The position numbers and the translations under genes are program-made. Shown here in pieces: positions 38,291-50,211 of a DNA stretch of 64,000 nt (its first letter is position 1; each line of letters begins with the position of its first letter). The notes under the pieces are model-generated. The model was not told the origin of the DNA, did no database searches, and worked only from the letters and a program-made list of their open reading frames with translations. This DNA is from Candidatus Methylopumilus sp. (GTDB lineage Bacteria; Pseudomonadota; Gammaproteobacteria; Burkholderiales; Methylophilaceae), in assembly GCA_026399645.1 (NCBI GenBank), contig JAPLQN010000059.1, forward strand, positions 1 through 64,000, written 5' to 3'.

Positions 38291-40315
38291 ATGTCAGAAC
38301 TCAACCTTATTATTGGCGCAGCGCTATTGGCAATTCTTTATGGTGCAGTGATGAGCGCTTGGATATTTAAACTACCTGCTGGCAATGCAAAAATGCAAGA
38401 AATTGCCCTTGCTATTCAAGAAGGGGCAAAAGCCTACCTCGCAAGGCAATACAAAGCGATATCGATCGTAGGTGTCGTGCTAGCCATCTTAATTGGTATC
38501 TTTATATCAAAAGATACTGCGATAGGTTTTGTCGTTGGTTCTTTTCTATCCGGCGCTTGCGGTTTTATTGGTATGAATGTCTCAGTGAAAGCTAATGTAA
38601 GAACTGCACAAGCCGCTACAAAAGGCATCGTTCCAGCACTAGATGTAGCTTTTAAAGGTGGGGCTATTACAGGTTTATTAGTGGTAGGACTTGGGCTTCT
38701 TGGTGTCACCGGGTTTTATATGTATCTAGGTGGAGCTGAAGCAACTGATTTAAATCCTCTTATTGGGCTCGCTTTTGGTTCCTCACTTATTTCAATTTTT
38801 GCCCGTTTAGGCGGTGGTATCTTTACTAAGGGGGCTGATGTAGGTGCCGACTTAGTAGGTAAAGTTGAAGCTGGTATTCCAGAAGATGATCCAAGAAATC
38901 CTGCTGTGATTGCAGATAACGTCGGTGATAATGTTGGTGATTGCGCAGGTATGGCAGCAGACTTATTCGAAACCTACGCGGTAACTTTAATTGCAACGAT
39001 GCTCCTTGGTGGGCTCGTCATTACAAATAATGGTGCAAGCGGAATTATTTATCCACTTCTATTAGGTGCGTCATCTATCGTGACGTCGATTGTTGGATGT
39101 TTCTTTGTAAGAGCTACACCTAAAATGAAAAATGTAATGCCTGCTTTATATAAAGGCCTCATCGTAGCCGGCGGACTTTCACTTATAGCTTTCTACTATG
39201 TAACAAACTTTGTATTTCCTGAAGGCGTTTCAATTCAAAATGTAACCGTTTCCTCTATGGCTTTATTCCAAGCATGTATCGTAGGCCTTGTATTAACTGC
39301 AGCTTTGGTATGGATTACGGAATATTATACGGGCACAGATTATGAGCCTGTAAGGCACGTTGCGCGCGCTTCCAAAACAGGTCACGCAACAAACATTATT
39401 GCTGGCATTGGCATTTCAATGAAATCAACAGCCTTGCCTGTGATATCTGTTTGTATTGCAATTTTCGTATCTCACCATCTTGCTGGTCTTTATGGTATTG
39501 CAGTTGCGGCTACATCGATGTTAAGTATGGCTGGCATTATTGTCGCATTAGATGCTTACGGTCCAATTACCGATAACGCAGGCGGCATTGCTGAAATGGC
39601 TGGATTACCTAAGAGCGTTCGTGATGTAACTGATCCATTAGATGCAGTTGGAAATACAACTAAAGCAGTCACTAAAGGTTATGCGATTGGATCAGCTGGC
39701 CTTGCAGCGCTTGTTCTTTTTGCAGACTACACACATAAATTAGAGTCTGTCGGTATTGCAACTACATTTGATCTGAGTGACCCGCTAGTTATTATTGGAT
39801 TAATTATTGGTGGTCTTATTCCTTACCTTTTTGCTGCGATGGCCATGGAAGCTGTTGGAAGAGCTGCAGGTGCGGTAGTTGAAGAAGTAAGACGTCAATT
39901 CAAAACCATCAAAGGCATTATGACTGGTAAAGGCAAACCTGATTATGCTCGCGCCGTTGATATGTTAACGACAGCAGCTATTAAAGAAATGATTGTGCCT
40001 TCATTACTTCCTGTTGCGGTTCCAATTATTGTGGGCTTGACTTTAGGTCCTAAAGCATTAGGTGGCCTTCTTATGGGAACGATTGTGACCGGTTTATTTG
40101 TAGCTATCTCTATGTGCACAGGTGGTGGTGCTTGGGATAATGCAAAAAAATATATTGAAGATGGTAATCATGGTGGTAAAGGTTCGGAAGCGCACAAAGC
40201 AGCTATCACAGGTGACACTGTAGGTGACCCTTACAAAGATACTGCTGGCCCTGCTATTAACCCACTTATTAAAATTATTAATATTGTGGCTCTTCTCATC
40301 GTGCCGCTTCTTTAA
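38291..40315 (+). CDS. hppA: H+-translocating membrane pyrophosphatase, K+-independent type
   Basis: It couples pyrophosphate hydrolysis to ion pumping across the inner membrane, saving energy from biosynthetic PPi. The 674 residues form about 16 helices. The substrate site [22 protein letters not shown] and [16 protein letters not shown] are intact. At the K+-dependence determinants the sequence reads [10 protein letters not shown] (K458, T461), equivalent to Lys460/Thr463 of known K+-independent H+-pumps, whereas K+-dependent enzymes have Ala. It has its own promoter and terminator. Confidence 0.96.
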   Translation: MSELNLIIGAALLAILYGAVMSAWIFKLPAGNAKMQEIALAIQEGAKAYLARQYKAISIVGVVLAILIGIFISKDTAIGFVVGSFLSGACGFIGMNVSVKANVRTAQAATKGIVPALDVAFKGGAITGLLVVGLGLLGVTGFYMYLGGAEATDLNPLIGLAFGSSLISIFARLGGGIFTKGADVGADLVGKVEAGIPEDDPRNPAVIADNVGDNVGDCAGMAADLFETYAVTLIATMLLGGLVITNNGASGIIYPLLLGASSIVTSIVGCFFVRATPKMKNVMPALYKGLIVAGGLSLIAFYYVTNFVFPEGVSIQNVTVSSMALFQACIVGLVLTAALVWITEYYTGTDYEPVRHVARASKTGHATNIIAGIGISMKSTALPVISVCIAIFVSHHLAGLYGIAVAATSMLSMAGIIVALDAYGPITDNAGGIAEMAGLPKSVRDVTDPLDAVGNTTKAVTKGYAIGSAGLAALVLFADYTHKLESVGIATTFDLSDPLVIIGLIIGGLIPYLFAAMAMEAVGRAAGAVVEEVRRQFKTIKGIMTGKGKPDYARAVDMLTTAAIKEMIVPSLLPVAVPIIVGLTLGPKALGGLLMGTIVTGLFVAISMCTGGGAWDNAKKYIEDGNHGGKGSEAHKAAITGDTVGDPYKDTAGPAINPLIKIINIVALLIVPLL

Positions 40316-40324
40316 TTGATGAAT

Positions 40325-40357
40325 AAAAAAAGGCGCCTTAATTAAGGCGCCTTTTTT
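40325..40357. terminator. Bidirectional terminator between hppA and purC
   Basis: GGCGCC (40332-40337) and GGCGCC (40346-40351) pair across TTAATTAA, extended by A7 on the left and T6 on the right. It sits 10 nt after the hppA stop and 12 nt before the purC stop, so it can end both convergent transcripts. Confidence 0.93.
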
Positions 40358-40369
40358 ATTTAATTTAAT

Positions 40370-41269
40370 TTACTTTTTAATGTCTTGGCCTGTAAGTTTT
40401 TTAAAAGCTTCCAAATACTTTTCACTTGTTTTTCTAATCACATCCTCTGGTAATGAAGGCGGTGGTGGTGTTTTATTCCATCCACTATTTTCTAGCCAGT
40501 CTCTAATAAATTGTTTATCAAAGCTTGGTTGCGAGGCCCCTTCACGATATTGATCTAGTGGCCAAAACCGAGAAGAGTCTGGCGTTAATATTTCATCAAT
40601 AAGCACTAAATGATTTTCATCATCTAAACCGAATTCAAATTTGGTATCCGCAATAATAATACCCTTTGTGAGAGCGAAGGCTGAAGCTTCTTGATACAAC
40701 TTAATACTAATTTCTTTAATGCGGGATGTGACATCTTTGCCAACGCGAGCTTCACATTCTTCATATGAAATATTTTCATCGTGTCTGCCAACTGCCTCTT
40801 TACTAGAAGGCGTAAATATAGGCTCACTTAATTTCGCAGACTCTTTTAAAGCTTGTGGAAGTTTTATGCCACATAGTGATTGTGTTTTTTGATAGTCTTT
40901 CCAGCCACTACCTGATAAATAACCTCGGACAATTGCTTCAATAGGTAAGGCCCTTAACTTTCTCGCGACAATGGCACGATTTTTTACCTGAGTGACTTCA
41001 TTTTCAGCCACAACGCTTTCTGGTGAGATTCCAGACAAATGATTTACGACTACAAAGGAAAGCTTATTAAACCAAAAGTCAGCCATCTGCGTAAGAACAA
41101 ACCCCTTAAATGGAATAGGCTCGCTCATCACAACGTCAAATGCAGATAATCGATCTGTCGTAACAATCAATAGATGTTGATCATCAATCTCATAAATATC
41201 TCTCACTTTTCCTTTATGAAGCAAAGGAAGACTCTTAATTGATGTTGCAATTAATTGATTTTCGGTCAT
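40370..41269 (-). CDS. purC: SAICAR synthetase
   Basis: PurC joins aspartate to CAIR in purine synthesis. The 299-residue protein is of the longer proteobacterial/yeast-like form. Visible are GKVRDIYEIDDQHLLIVTTDRLSAFD near residue 20, EAIVRGYLSGSGWKDY near residue 112 and DTKFEFGLD near residue 207. Its ATG immediately follows the pgk stop (no gap), so it is the last gene of tkt-gap-pgk-purC. Confidence 0.97.
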   Translation of the reverse strand: MTENQLIATSIKSLPLLHKGKVRDIYEIDDQHLLIVTTDRLSAFDVVMSEPIPFKGFVLTQMADFWFNKLSFVVVNHLSGISPESVVAENEVTQVKNRAIVARKLRALPIEAIVRGYLSGSGWKDYQKTQSLCGIKLPQALKESAKLSEPIFTPSSKEAVGRHDENISYEECEARVGKDVTSRIKEISIKLYQEASAFALTKGIIIADTKFEFGLDDENHLVLIDEILTPDSSRFWPLDQYREGASQPSFDKQFIRDWLENSGWNKTPPPPSLPEDVIRKTSEKYLEAFKKLTGQDIKK

Positions 41270-42445
41270 TTAAAATCTTCTTTCTAAGATTTCAATTGCA
41301 GGAAGTTTTTTTCCTTCTGCAAACTCTAGAAATGCACCACCTGCAGTTGAGATATATGAAATATCATTTGCAACATTAAATTTTTCAATCGCAGCAATAG
41401 TGTCACCACCTCCTGCTAATGAAAATGCGGACGCGTCTGCGATTGCTTTCGTCATTGTTTCAGTGCCTTTTGCAAACTGATCAAATTCAAATACACCGAT
41501 GGGACCGTTCCAAATAATAGTTTTTGCATTCTGAATACATTTCACAATTTCATCCACCGAGTCTTTGCCTAGATCAAAGATCATGTCATCTTTGCTCACA
41601 TCTTTAATATTCTTTGTTGACGCTCTTTCATTTACATCTAATTTTTTACCACAAACTACATCTGAAATAACAGGTAAAGACGCACCTCGCTTAGATAGTT
41701 TATCTATAATTTTTTTTGCTGCAGGAACTAACTCTTCTTCATACATAGAGCTACCTACTTCAAAGCCCATTGCCTTGATGAAAGTATTTGCAATTCCGCC
41801 GCCAACAATAAGCTGATCAACTTTGTCAGATAATGTATCTAATATACTTAACTTAGATGAAACTTTGCTTCCACCTACAATAGCAATCATAGGCCTTGAA
41901 GGGTTTAGTAGCGCTTTTTCAAGAGCCTCTAGCTCAGCCAAAAATAAAATACCTGCACATGCAATATCTACGTATTCTGCAATACCATAAGTTGATGCCT
42001 CTTTACGATGCGCCGTTCCGAATGCATCCATGACAAAAATATCTGCGAGTGAGGCATATTTTTTTGCTAACACTTCTTCATTACGTTTTTCACCAATATT
42101 AAATCTACAATTCTCTAAAACTATGAGTTGGCCTGGAGTTATATCAAAGGGATTACTAACCCAATCCGAAACAAGGCGAACAGGATAATCAAGATGATTT
42201 TTTAGGAACCCCACCACAGGCTTTAATGAGTCATTGTCATTAAATTTTCCTTCTTCAGGTCTGCCTAAATGAGACGTCACCATAACACTGGCACCTTTTT
42301 GAAGGGCAAAGGTAATACTCGGAATGGAAGCTAAAATTCTTTTAGGGGATGTAATTTTTCCATCTTGAATAGGGACATTCAAGTCAGAGCGAATAAAAAC
42401 TCTTTTATCTTTAAGATTTAAATCGACTAGTCTTTTGATGTTCAT
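41270..42445 (-). CDS. pgk: Phosphoglycerate kinase
   Basis: Pgk interconverts 1,3-bisphosphoglycerate and 3-phosphoglycerate with ATP production. The 391-residue, two-domain protein has RSDLNVPIQDGKI near residue 20, VMVTSHLGRPEEGK near residue 53, VMDAFGTAHR and the C-terminal AGGGDTIAAIEKF nucleotide loop. It lies 10 nt after gap. The next gene is purC with no space. In many betaproteobacteria pyk and fba stand between them. Confidence 0.98.
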   Translation of the reverse strand: MNIKRLVDLNLKDKRVFIRSDLNVPIQDGKITSPKRILASIPSITFALQKGASVMVTSHLGRPEEGKFNDNDSLKPVVGFLKNHLDYPVRLVSDWVSNPFDITPGQLIVLENCRFNIGEKRNEEVLAKKYASLADIFVMDAFGTAHRKEASTYGIAEYVDIACAGILFLAELEALEKALLNPSRPMIAIVGGSKVSSKLSILDTLSDKVDQLIVGGGIANTFIKAMGFEVGSSMYEEELVPAAKKIIDKLSKRGASLPVISDVVCGKKLDVNERASTKNIKDVSKDDMIFDLGKDSVDEIVKCIQNAKTIIWNGPIGVFEFDQFAKGTETMTKAIADASAFSLAGGGDTIAAIEKFNVANDISYISTAGGAFLEFAEGKKLPAIEILERRF

Positions 42446-42455
42446 TAATCAAATA

Positions 42456-43475
42456 TTATTTGGCAGCTATCATAGCTAAAGCTGTATCAATCATGCGGCA
42501 ACTAAAACCCCACTCATTGTCATACCAGCCAAAAACTTTTACGAGCAATCCGTCTTCACTTACTTTAGTGAGATTTGCATCAAAATGAGATGAAGCTTCT
42601 GTATGATTAAAATCAACAGATACTAAAGGCTCATCATTGTAAATTAATATGCCTTTTAATATACCTTGGTTAGCTGCTTCTTTCATAATGCGATTTACTT
42701 CTTCTTTTGATGTTGCTTTTTTAGGTGTAAAAGTAAGCTCTACTAATGATACATTTAATGTTGGCACTCTAATTGCAATGCCATCAAGCTTACCTTTTAA
42801 TTCAGGTATCACTAATGCAACACTCTCTGCAGCGCCTGTTTTGGTGGGAATCATAGAAACTCCAGCAGAACGCGCTCTTCTAAGATCTTTATGTTGATTG
42901 TCGTTTAAGTATTGATCGTTTGTATATGAGTGAATGGTTGTCATAAGTCCTGTGACAATCCCTAATTTTTCATGCAACGGTTTTACCATTGGCGCCAGAC
43001 CATTCGTTGTGCAAGAAGCATTCGAGACAATAAGGTCAGAAGCTTTTAAAGTTTGATGATTTACGCCGTAAACAATAGTAGCATCAACATCTTTATCACC
43101 TGGTGATGAAATCAATACTTTCTTAGCACCTTGTTTCAAATGTATGATCGATTTTTCTTTGCTAGTAAAAGCACCGGTGCATTCCATGACTACGTCTACA
43201 TTTAACTTACCCCAAGGTAAGTCCTCAGGATTTCTTGTGCTATAAAATTTGATAGTATCGCCATTGATAATAATTTCATGATCATTCGTTTTGATATCAG
43301 CATTAAATTTTCCATGCGCGCTATCGTATTTTAATAAATGAGCATTAGATGCTGCATCACCGCGACTAGCATTAATGGCAACTACTTTAATATCCTCATG
43401 ATTTAACTCGTAAATCGCTCTTAAGATTAAACGCCCTATTCTTCCAAATCCTGTGATTGCTATCTTAACTGCCAT
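42456..43475 (-). CDS. gap: Glyceraldehyde-3-phosphate dehydrogenase, type I
   Basis: It oxidises glyceraldehyde-3-phosphate with NAD(P)+ and phosphate. I use the ATG at 43475 ([15 protein letters not shown], 339 residues), which follows AAAGGA (43483-43488) at normal spacing. A frame ten codons longer would start inside the hairpin upstream. The Rossmann motif GFGRIGR and the active-site [12 protein letters not shown] are intact. Only 16 nt separate this ATG from the T-tract of a terminator-like hairpin. Confidence 0.97.
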   Translation of the reverse strand: MAVKIAITGFGRIGRLILRAIYELNHEDIKVVAINASRGDAASNAHLLKYDSAHGKFNADIKTNDHEIIINGDTIKFYSTRNPEDLPWGKLNVDVVMECTGAFTSKEKSIIHLKQGAKKVLISSPGDKDVDATIVYGVNHQTLKASDLIVSNASCTTNGLAPMVKPLHEKLGIVTGLMTTIHSYTNDQYLNDNQHKDLRRARSAGVSMIPTKTGAAESVALVIPELKGKLDGIAIRVPTLNVSLVELTFTPKKATSKEEVNRIMKEAANQGILKGILIYNDEPLVSVDFNHTEASSHFDANLTKVSEDGLLVKVFGWYDNEWGFSCRMIDTALAMIAAK

Positions 43476-43491
43476 AAAGATTTCCTTTGGT

Positions 43492-43527
43492 AAAAAATAA
43501 GGCATCTCAAATTTGAGATGCCTTATT
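43492..43527 (-). terminator. Terminator-like hairpin between tkt and gap
   Basis: On the minus strand a perfect 16-bp inverted repeat (43496-43527) is followed by a run of six Ts (43492-43497, partly in the stem). It begins 19 nt after the tkt stop and ends 16 nt before the gap ATG, so no separate promoter for gap fits after it. It may act as a partial terminator or attenuator that lowers gap-pgk-purC relative to tkt, or as an mRNA processing and stability element. Confidence 0.8.
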
Positions 43528-43545
43528 AAACTTACTCAATAATAA

Positions 43546-45537
43546 TTACAGAATTGATTTAACAGTTGAAACGACATTTTCTACTGTAAATCCAAAGTGT
43601 TTAAATAATGCGCCACCAGGTGCTGACTCGCCAAATGTATCAATACCAACAGCTGCACCATCTAGACCAATATACTTTCTCCAGAAATCGGTAATACCGG
43701 CTTCGATCGATACACGTTTTACACCTTTAGTTAATACGCTATCTTTGTATGCCTGATCTTGACGATCAAATACATTTGTTGATGGCATGGAAACAATACG
43801 CGCTTTAATATTTTGCTCTTTTAATGCAACTTGTGACTTCAATGCAAGATCCACTTCTGAGCCAGTTGCTATCAAAATGACATCTGCCTTACCGCCTTCC
43901 GCTTCTGCTAATACATAAGCACCCTTGCGAATTAAATCAATTTGCGCATCAGTTCTTTTTGTAAATGAAGTATTTTGTCGGCTTAACACTAAGCTCGTTG
44001 GATTGTGGATACTTTCAACAGCAACTACCCATGCTACTGCTGTTTCAGTCGAGTCTGCTGGTCTCCATACATCCATGTTAGGAATGTAACGAAGGCCTGA
44101 TGTATTTTCGATCGGCTGATGTGTTGGGCCGTCTTCGCCTTGACCAATTGAGTCATGCGTTAAAACATAGATTACCCTCTGCTTCATAAGTGCTGCCATT
44201 CTCATACCGTTCTTCATATAATCTGTGAATATATGGAAAGTGCCGCCGAATGGAAGCAAGCCACCATGAAGTGCCATACCATTCATAATAGCTGCCATAC
44301 CAAACTCACGTACACCGTAAGAAATGTAATTGCCTGGTGTCTTGCCGCTTACGTGCTGGAATGACGAACAGCTTGTTAAGTTAGATCCTGTTAAGTCTGC
44401 TGAACCACCCACAAATTCTGGCAACATTGGAGCAAGCGCACCAATAGCATTTTGTGAAGCTTTCCGTGTCGCTAATACCTCACCTTTTTCATTTACTGAT
44501 TTAATCATGGCATCAGTGGACGCCTTCCAATTTTTTGGAAGATCACCCTTCATACGACGTTTAAATTCAGCGGCTAAATCTGGGAATTCTTTTTCATACG
44601 CTGCGAATTTATCGTTCCATGCTGCTTCAGCTTTAGCACCCTTATCTTTACCACTCCATCCTGCATATACGTCTTCAGGAATTACAAAAGGATCGTGCTT
44701 CCAACCAATAGCTTCTCTTGTAGCAGCCACTTCAGCATCGCCTAATGCTGATCCATGACAATCATGCGATCCAGATTTGTTAGGTGAGCCTTTACCAATA
44801 ATAGTTTTACAACAAATTAATGATGGTTTATCTGTAATTTTTTTAGCCGCCTCAACTGCTTTGTTGATAGCTTCGAAATCATGGCCATCTACATTTGGAA
44901 TTACATGCCAACCATAGGATTCAAAACGTTTAGCTGTGTCGTCTGTATACCAACCTTCGATATGACCATCGATAGAAATACCGTTGTCATCCCAGAATGC
45001 AATTAAATTTCCAAGACCCCATGTGCCTGCAAGAGCACAAGCTTCATGAGAAACACCTTCCATCATGCAACCGTCACCCAAAAATACATATGTGTGGTGA
45101 TCTACAATTTTATGATTAGGTTTATTAAATTGGTTAGCGAGTAATTTTTCTGCCATTGCAAAACCTACCCCATTACTTATACCCTGACCTAAAGGTCCTG
45201 TGGTTGTTTCTACGCCTGGTGCATAGCCATATTCGGGGTGACCTGCACATTTAGAATGAAGCTGACGGAATGTTTTGATTTCGTCCATCGGCAAATCGTA
45301 ACCTGTGAGATGAAGCAATGAATAAATCAACATCGATCCATGGCCATTCGAAAGAATAAAACGATCACGATTAGCCCAGTTTGGATTTGAAGGGTTATGT
45401 TGTAAATGATGATTCCATAAAACTTCAGCAATTTCAGCCATGCCCATAGGCGCGCCTGGGTGTCCTGAGTTTGCTTTTTGAACTGCATCCATTGATAACG
45501 CACGAATCGCGTTAGCTAAATCTTGACGTGTTGCCAT
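43546..45537 (-). CDS. tkt: Transketolase
   Basis: Tkt transfers two-carbon ketol units between sugar phosphates with thiamine diphosphate, and in ribulose-monophosphate methylotrophs it helps regenerate the formaldehyde acceptor. It has 663 residues with [22 protein letters not shown] near residue 20, the ThDP motif [18 protein letters not shown] near residue 155 and [13 protein letters not shown] near residue 460. A strong ribosome site GGGAGG (45544-45549) precedes the ATG. It heads tkt-gap-pgk-purC. Confidence 0.98.
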   Translation of the reverse strand: MATRQDLANAIRALSMDAVQKANSGHPGAPMGMAEIAEVLWNHHLQHNPSNPNWANRDRFILSNGHGSMLIYSLLHLTGYDLPMDEIKTFRQLHSKCAGHPEYGYAPGVETTTGPLGQGISNGVGFAMAEKLLANQFNKPNHKIVDHHTYVFLGDGCMMEGVSHEACALAGTWGLGNLIAFWDDNGISIDGHIEGWYTDDTAKRFESYGWHVIPNVDGHDFEAINKAVEAAKKITDKPSLICCKTIIGKGSPNKSGSHDCHGSALGDAEVAATREAIGWKHDPFVIPEDVYAGWSGKDKGAKAEAAWNDKFAAYEKEFPDLAAEFKRRMKGDLPKNWKASTDAMIKSVNEKGEVLATRKASQNAIGALAPMLPEFVGGSADLTGSNLTSCSSFQHVSGKTPGNYISYGVREFGMAAIMNGMALHGGLLPFGGTFHIFTDYMKNGMRMAALMKQRVIYVLTHDSIGQGEDGPTHQPIENTSGLRYIPNMDVWRPADSTETAVAWVVAVESIHNPTSLVLSRQNTSFTKRTDAQIDLIRKGAYVLAEAEGGKADVILIATGSEVDLALKSQVALKEQNIKARIVSMPSTNVFDRQDQAYKDSVLTKGVKRVSIEAGITDFWRKYIGLDGAAVGIDTFGESAPGGALFKHFGFTVENVVSTVKSIL

Positions 45538-45563
45538 TATTGCCTCCCGAAATTGACAGCATT

Positions 45564-45587
45564 ACAAATATTTTTTTAAATATTTGT
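45564..45587 (-). promoter_or_regulatory. Hairpin in the tkt leader
   Basis: ACAAATATTT (45564-45573) and AAATATTTGT (45578-45587) are perfect 10-bp complements around a 4-nt loop, 26 nt before the tkt ATG and just upstream of its strong ribosome site. It could be an operator or a 5' mRNA hairpin. The remaining gap to 45706 shows no gene. Confidence 0.5.
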
Positions 45588-45706
45588 GTACTAAATGTAA
45601 AGTTAAAAAATTAGTGTTATTTTTAGCTAAATTATTGCTTAAATAGCCCTTTTCAGCAAGGTGAATAGGGTCTTTTTGCCCCTTGATTATTTAAGCTAAA
45701 TGCTTT

Positions 45707-46261
45707 TCATTCTCGCCATTTGATTGAGCAACCTATACTCGACTTTTGATCGACAGGGCCCTTCTGAGTCTTGGCAACAAGAAGCATTGCCTCATATAAA
45801 TCTCGCGTATTATTAGGTGGTGGCTCTCCTCGACCTGTGGCGTCGAAGCGTCCACGATATTGCAACTCTAAATCGCGATTAAAGCCAAAAAAATCAGGTG
45901 TGCAAATAGCATTATAGAAGCGTGCGATTTCTTGACTGTCGTCAATTACGTAAGGGAAAGGAAAGTTAAATTGGCTCGCAATGAGTTTCATATTCTCAAA
46001 TGAATCCTCAGGGTAATTCTCAGAGTTATTACTTTGAATGGCAATCGTTTCAATGCCTAGATCTTTTAGCGCCAGAACATCACTCACAAGCCTTGGCAAA
46101 ATTGCTTTCACGTAAGGACAATGATTACATATAAACATGACGAGTAAGCCATTAGCCCCTTTTGATTTTTCTATATTCCAAAAGGTATCGTCGACCCCAT
46201 GTAAATTAAAATCGATCGCTTTCCAACCAAAATCGCAAAGTGGAGTATTTAAACTAACCAT
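45707..46261 (-). CDS. Thioredoxin-like (AhpC/TSA superfamily) protein
   Basis: A 184-residue thioredoxin-fold protein of the peroxiredoxin-like 1 group. The active-site motif is C45-NH-C48 in MFICNHCPYVKAI, followed by IQSNNSENYPEDSFENMK and the cis-proline segment ICTPDFFGFNRD. Members are generally cytoplasmic thiol oxidoreductases of unknown substrate. No signal peptide is visible. It stands alone, diverging from rsmE and 169 nt upstream of tkt. Confidence 0.88.
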   Translation of the reverse strand: MVSLNTPLCDFGWKAIDFNLHGVDDTFWNIEKSKGANGLLVMFICNHCPYVKAILPRLVSDVLALKDLGIETIAIQSNNSENYPEDSFENMKLIASQFNFPFPYVIDDSQEIARFYNAICTPDFFGFNRDLELQYRGRFDATGRGEPPPNNTRDLYEAMLLVAKTQKGPVDQKSSIGCSIKWRE

Positions 46262-46304
46262 GTTTTATGCCTTAATATAGCTTACCTATTTAATAGAATT
46301 GACT

Positions 46305-47045
46305 ATGGAAGAAAATCGATTTTACCACTCCGAAAACCTAGAACTCAAACATGTCGTTGAGTTAGGCGCTCAAACACATATTCACGCTATAAAAGTTTTA
46401 AGGTTAAAGGTAGGTGATCAATTTGCGCTCTTTAATGGTGACGGTTTTGATTACGTCGTAAGAGTAATTGAATTATCCAAACATAAAACCTCTGTTGAGA
46501 TTATCGATAGGTATGAAGTGAATCATGAGTCGCCCTTAAAAATAACCCTCGCGCAAGGTCTTGCAGCTGGCGACAAAATGGACTGGATTATTCAAAAAGC
46601 GGTTGAGCTTGGCATCCAATCTATTCAGCCTCTATTGACTGAACGATCTATTGTTAAGCTGGATCGTGAAAGAGCAGATAAAAAAATTGAGCACTGGAGA
46701 ACGGTTGCTATTTCAGCCTGCGAACAAACTGGGCGAAGCATTATTCCTGAGATCTCAAGCCCAACTCATTTAACCCAATGGCTTAGCAATCAAAACCAAA
46801 CAACTTATAGTTTAAAATTAATCCTGACGCCAACGAAAGCTCAAAATCTTAATCATTTAGAAAAACCTTCTTCCCCTATTGTTTTTATTGTGGGGCCTGA
46901 GGGCGGTTTTTCAGAAAAAGAAATGGATTTGGCTTTAAGGAGTGGCTTTATTCCAGTAAATTTTGGTAAGAGAATTCTAAGAACGGAAACAACCTCCATT
47001 GTAGCGCTCTCAATTATGCAAAATTTATGGGGTGATTTTGCATAA
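46305..47045 (+). CDS. rsmE: 16S rRNA m3U1498 methyltransferase
   Basis: RsmE methylates U1498 in the decoding region of 16S rRNA using S-adenosylmethionine. It has a PUA-like N-terminal domain (HAIKVLRLKVGDQFALFNGDG) and a SPOUT/trefoil-knot C-terminal domain with IVGPEGGFSEKEMD and NFGKRILRTETTSIVAL. I prefer ATG 46305 (246 residues) to the TTG six bases upstream. The HTH-argA fusion begins 69 nt downstream. Confidence 0.95.
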   Translation: MEENRFYHSENLELKHVVELGAQTHIHAIKVLRLKVGDQFALFNGDGFDYVVRVIELSKHKTSVEIIDRYEVNHESPLKITLAQGLAAGDKMDWIIQKAVELGIQSIQPLLTERSIVKLDRERADKKIEHWRTVAISACEQTGRSIIPEISSPTHLTQWLSNQNQTTYSLKLILTPTKAQNLNHLEKPSSPIVFIVGPEGGFSEKEMDLALRSGFIPVNFGKRILRTETTSIVALSIMQNLWGDFA

Positions 47046-47072
47046 AACGCAAAAATTTTGATATTTTTATAA

Positions 47073-47097
47073 AAAATACATGTAAAATATGTATTTT
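47073..47097 (+). promoter_or_regulatory. Candidate operator: inverted repeat before the HTH-argA gene
   Basis: AAAATACAT (47073-47081) and ATGTATTTT (47089-47097) are perfect 9-bp complements with a 7-nt spacer. The last base is 17 nt before the argA ATG. A smaller palindrome TACATGTA (47077-47084) lies inside. Dyad symmetry of this size is typical of operators for dimeric Cro/CI-type regulators, so autoregulation by the fused HTH domain is a natural hypothesis. A hairpin or chance in AT-rich DNA are alternatives. Confidence 0.5.
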
Positions 47098-47114
47098 AAG
47101 CAAATTAGTCACTT

Positions 47115-49581
<2,467 letters not shown>

Positions 49582-50211
49582 TTGTCAAAAATTTGGATTT
49601 TCGATCTAGACGACACGCTTCACGACGCAAGTTCTAAAATATTTCCACGCATTAATCAATCTATGACTGCATATGTAAGTCAAAAGCTTAATATCAGCCA
49701 TGATGCTGCGCATGAACTTCGCGACCAATATTGGAAAGTCTATGGTGCAACATTGAAGGGGCTCATGGAAAATCATGGTGTCGATCCAAAAGAATTTTTA
49801 CTCAAAACGCACGATGCGCATGAGCTTTCTAAATTCGTCAAGCAATCTCACGCCTTAAAAAATACCTTAAAAAGACTCAAGGGCAAAAAAATAGTTTTTA
49901 CAAATGCGCCACTTCATTATGCAATCGCAATTGTTAAATCTCTAAAAATTGAAAGATTTTTTTCAGCAGTCTACAGTATTGAATCGACAAAATATAATCC
50001 AAAACCTTCTCTGTATGCTTTTAGGAAAATTTTAAGGCATCTCGGAGAGAAACCTCATCAATGCACGATGGTTGAAGATGATCTTGCCAATTTAAAAACG
50101 GCTTACAAGATTGGTATGAAGACTATCTTGGTATCAAGACAAAATAAAAAAACAGTTTTTGTGAATAAACGAATTACAAAAATTACTCATCTTATACAGC
50201 AAACTAGATAA
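49582..50211 (+). CDS. HAD-family pyrimidine 5'-nucleotidase-like phosphatase
   Basis: A 209-residue HAD hydrolase of the PHM8/SDT1-like group. Motif I is [10 protein letters not shown] (D8, D10), motif II is around KIVFTNAP, and motifs III/IV are KYNPKPS and [10 protein letters not shown]. The start is TTG directly after the argB stop. Homologues often sit next to argB in betaproteobacteria and are annotated as pyrimidine 5'-nucleotidase; the substrate is not proven. It ends in an 8-nt overlap with the convergent cca gene. Confidence 0.85.
   Translation: MSKIWIFDLDDTLHDASSKIFPRINQSMTAYVSQKLNISHDAAHELRDQYWKVYGATLKGLMENHGVDPKEFLLKTHDAHELSKFVKQSHALKNTLKRLKGKKIVFTNAPLHYAIAIVKSLKIERFFSAVYSIESTKYNPKPSLYAFRKILRHLGEKPHQCTMVEDDLANLKTAYKIGMKTILVSRQNKKTVFVNKRITKITHLIQQTR

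Noticed and set aside
43476-43505. Ten-codon N-terminal extension of gap
   Set aside because: It would start inside the intercistronic hairpin. The ATG at 43475 has the ribosome site and begins at the conserved Rossmann motif.
44330-44758. 142-codon ORF antisense to tkt
   Set aside because: It is a shadow of a conserved transketolase region with no supporting signal.
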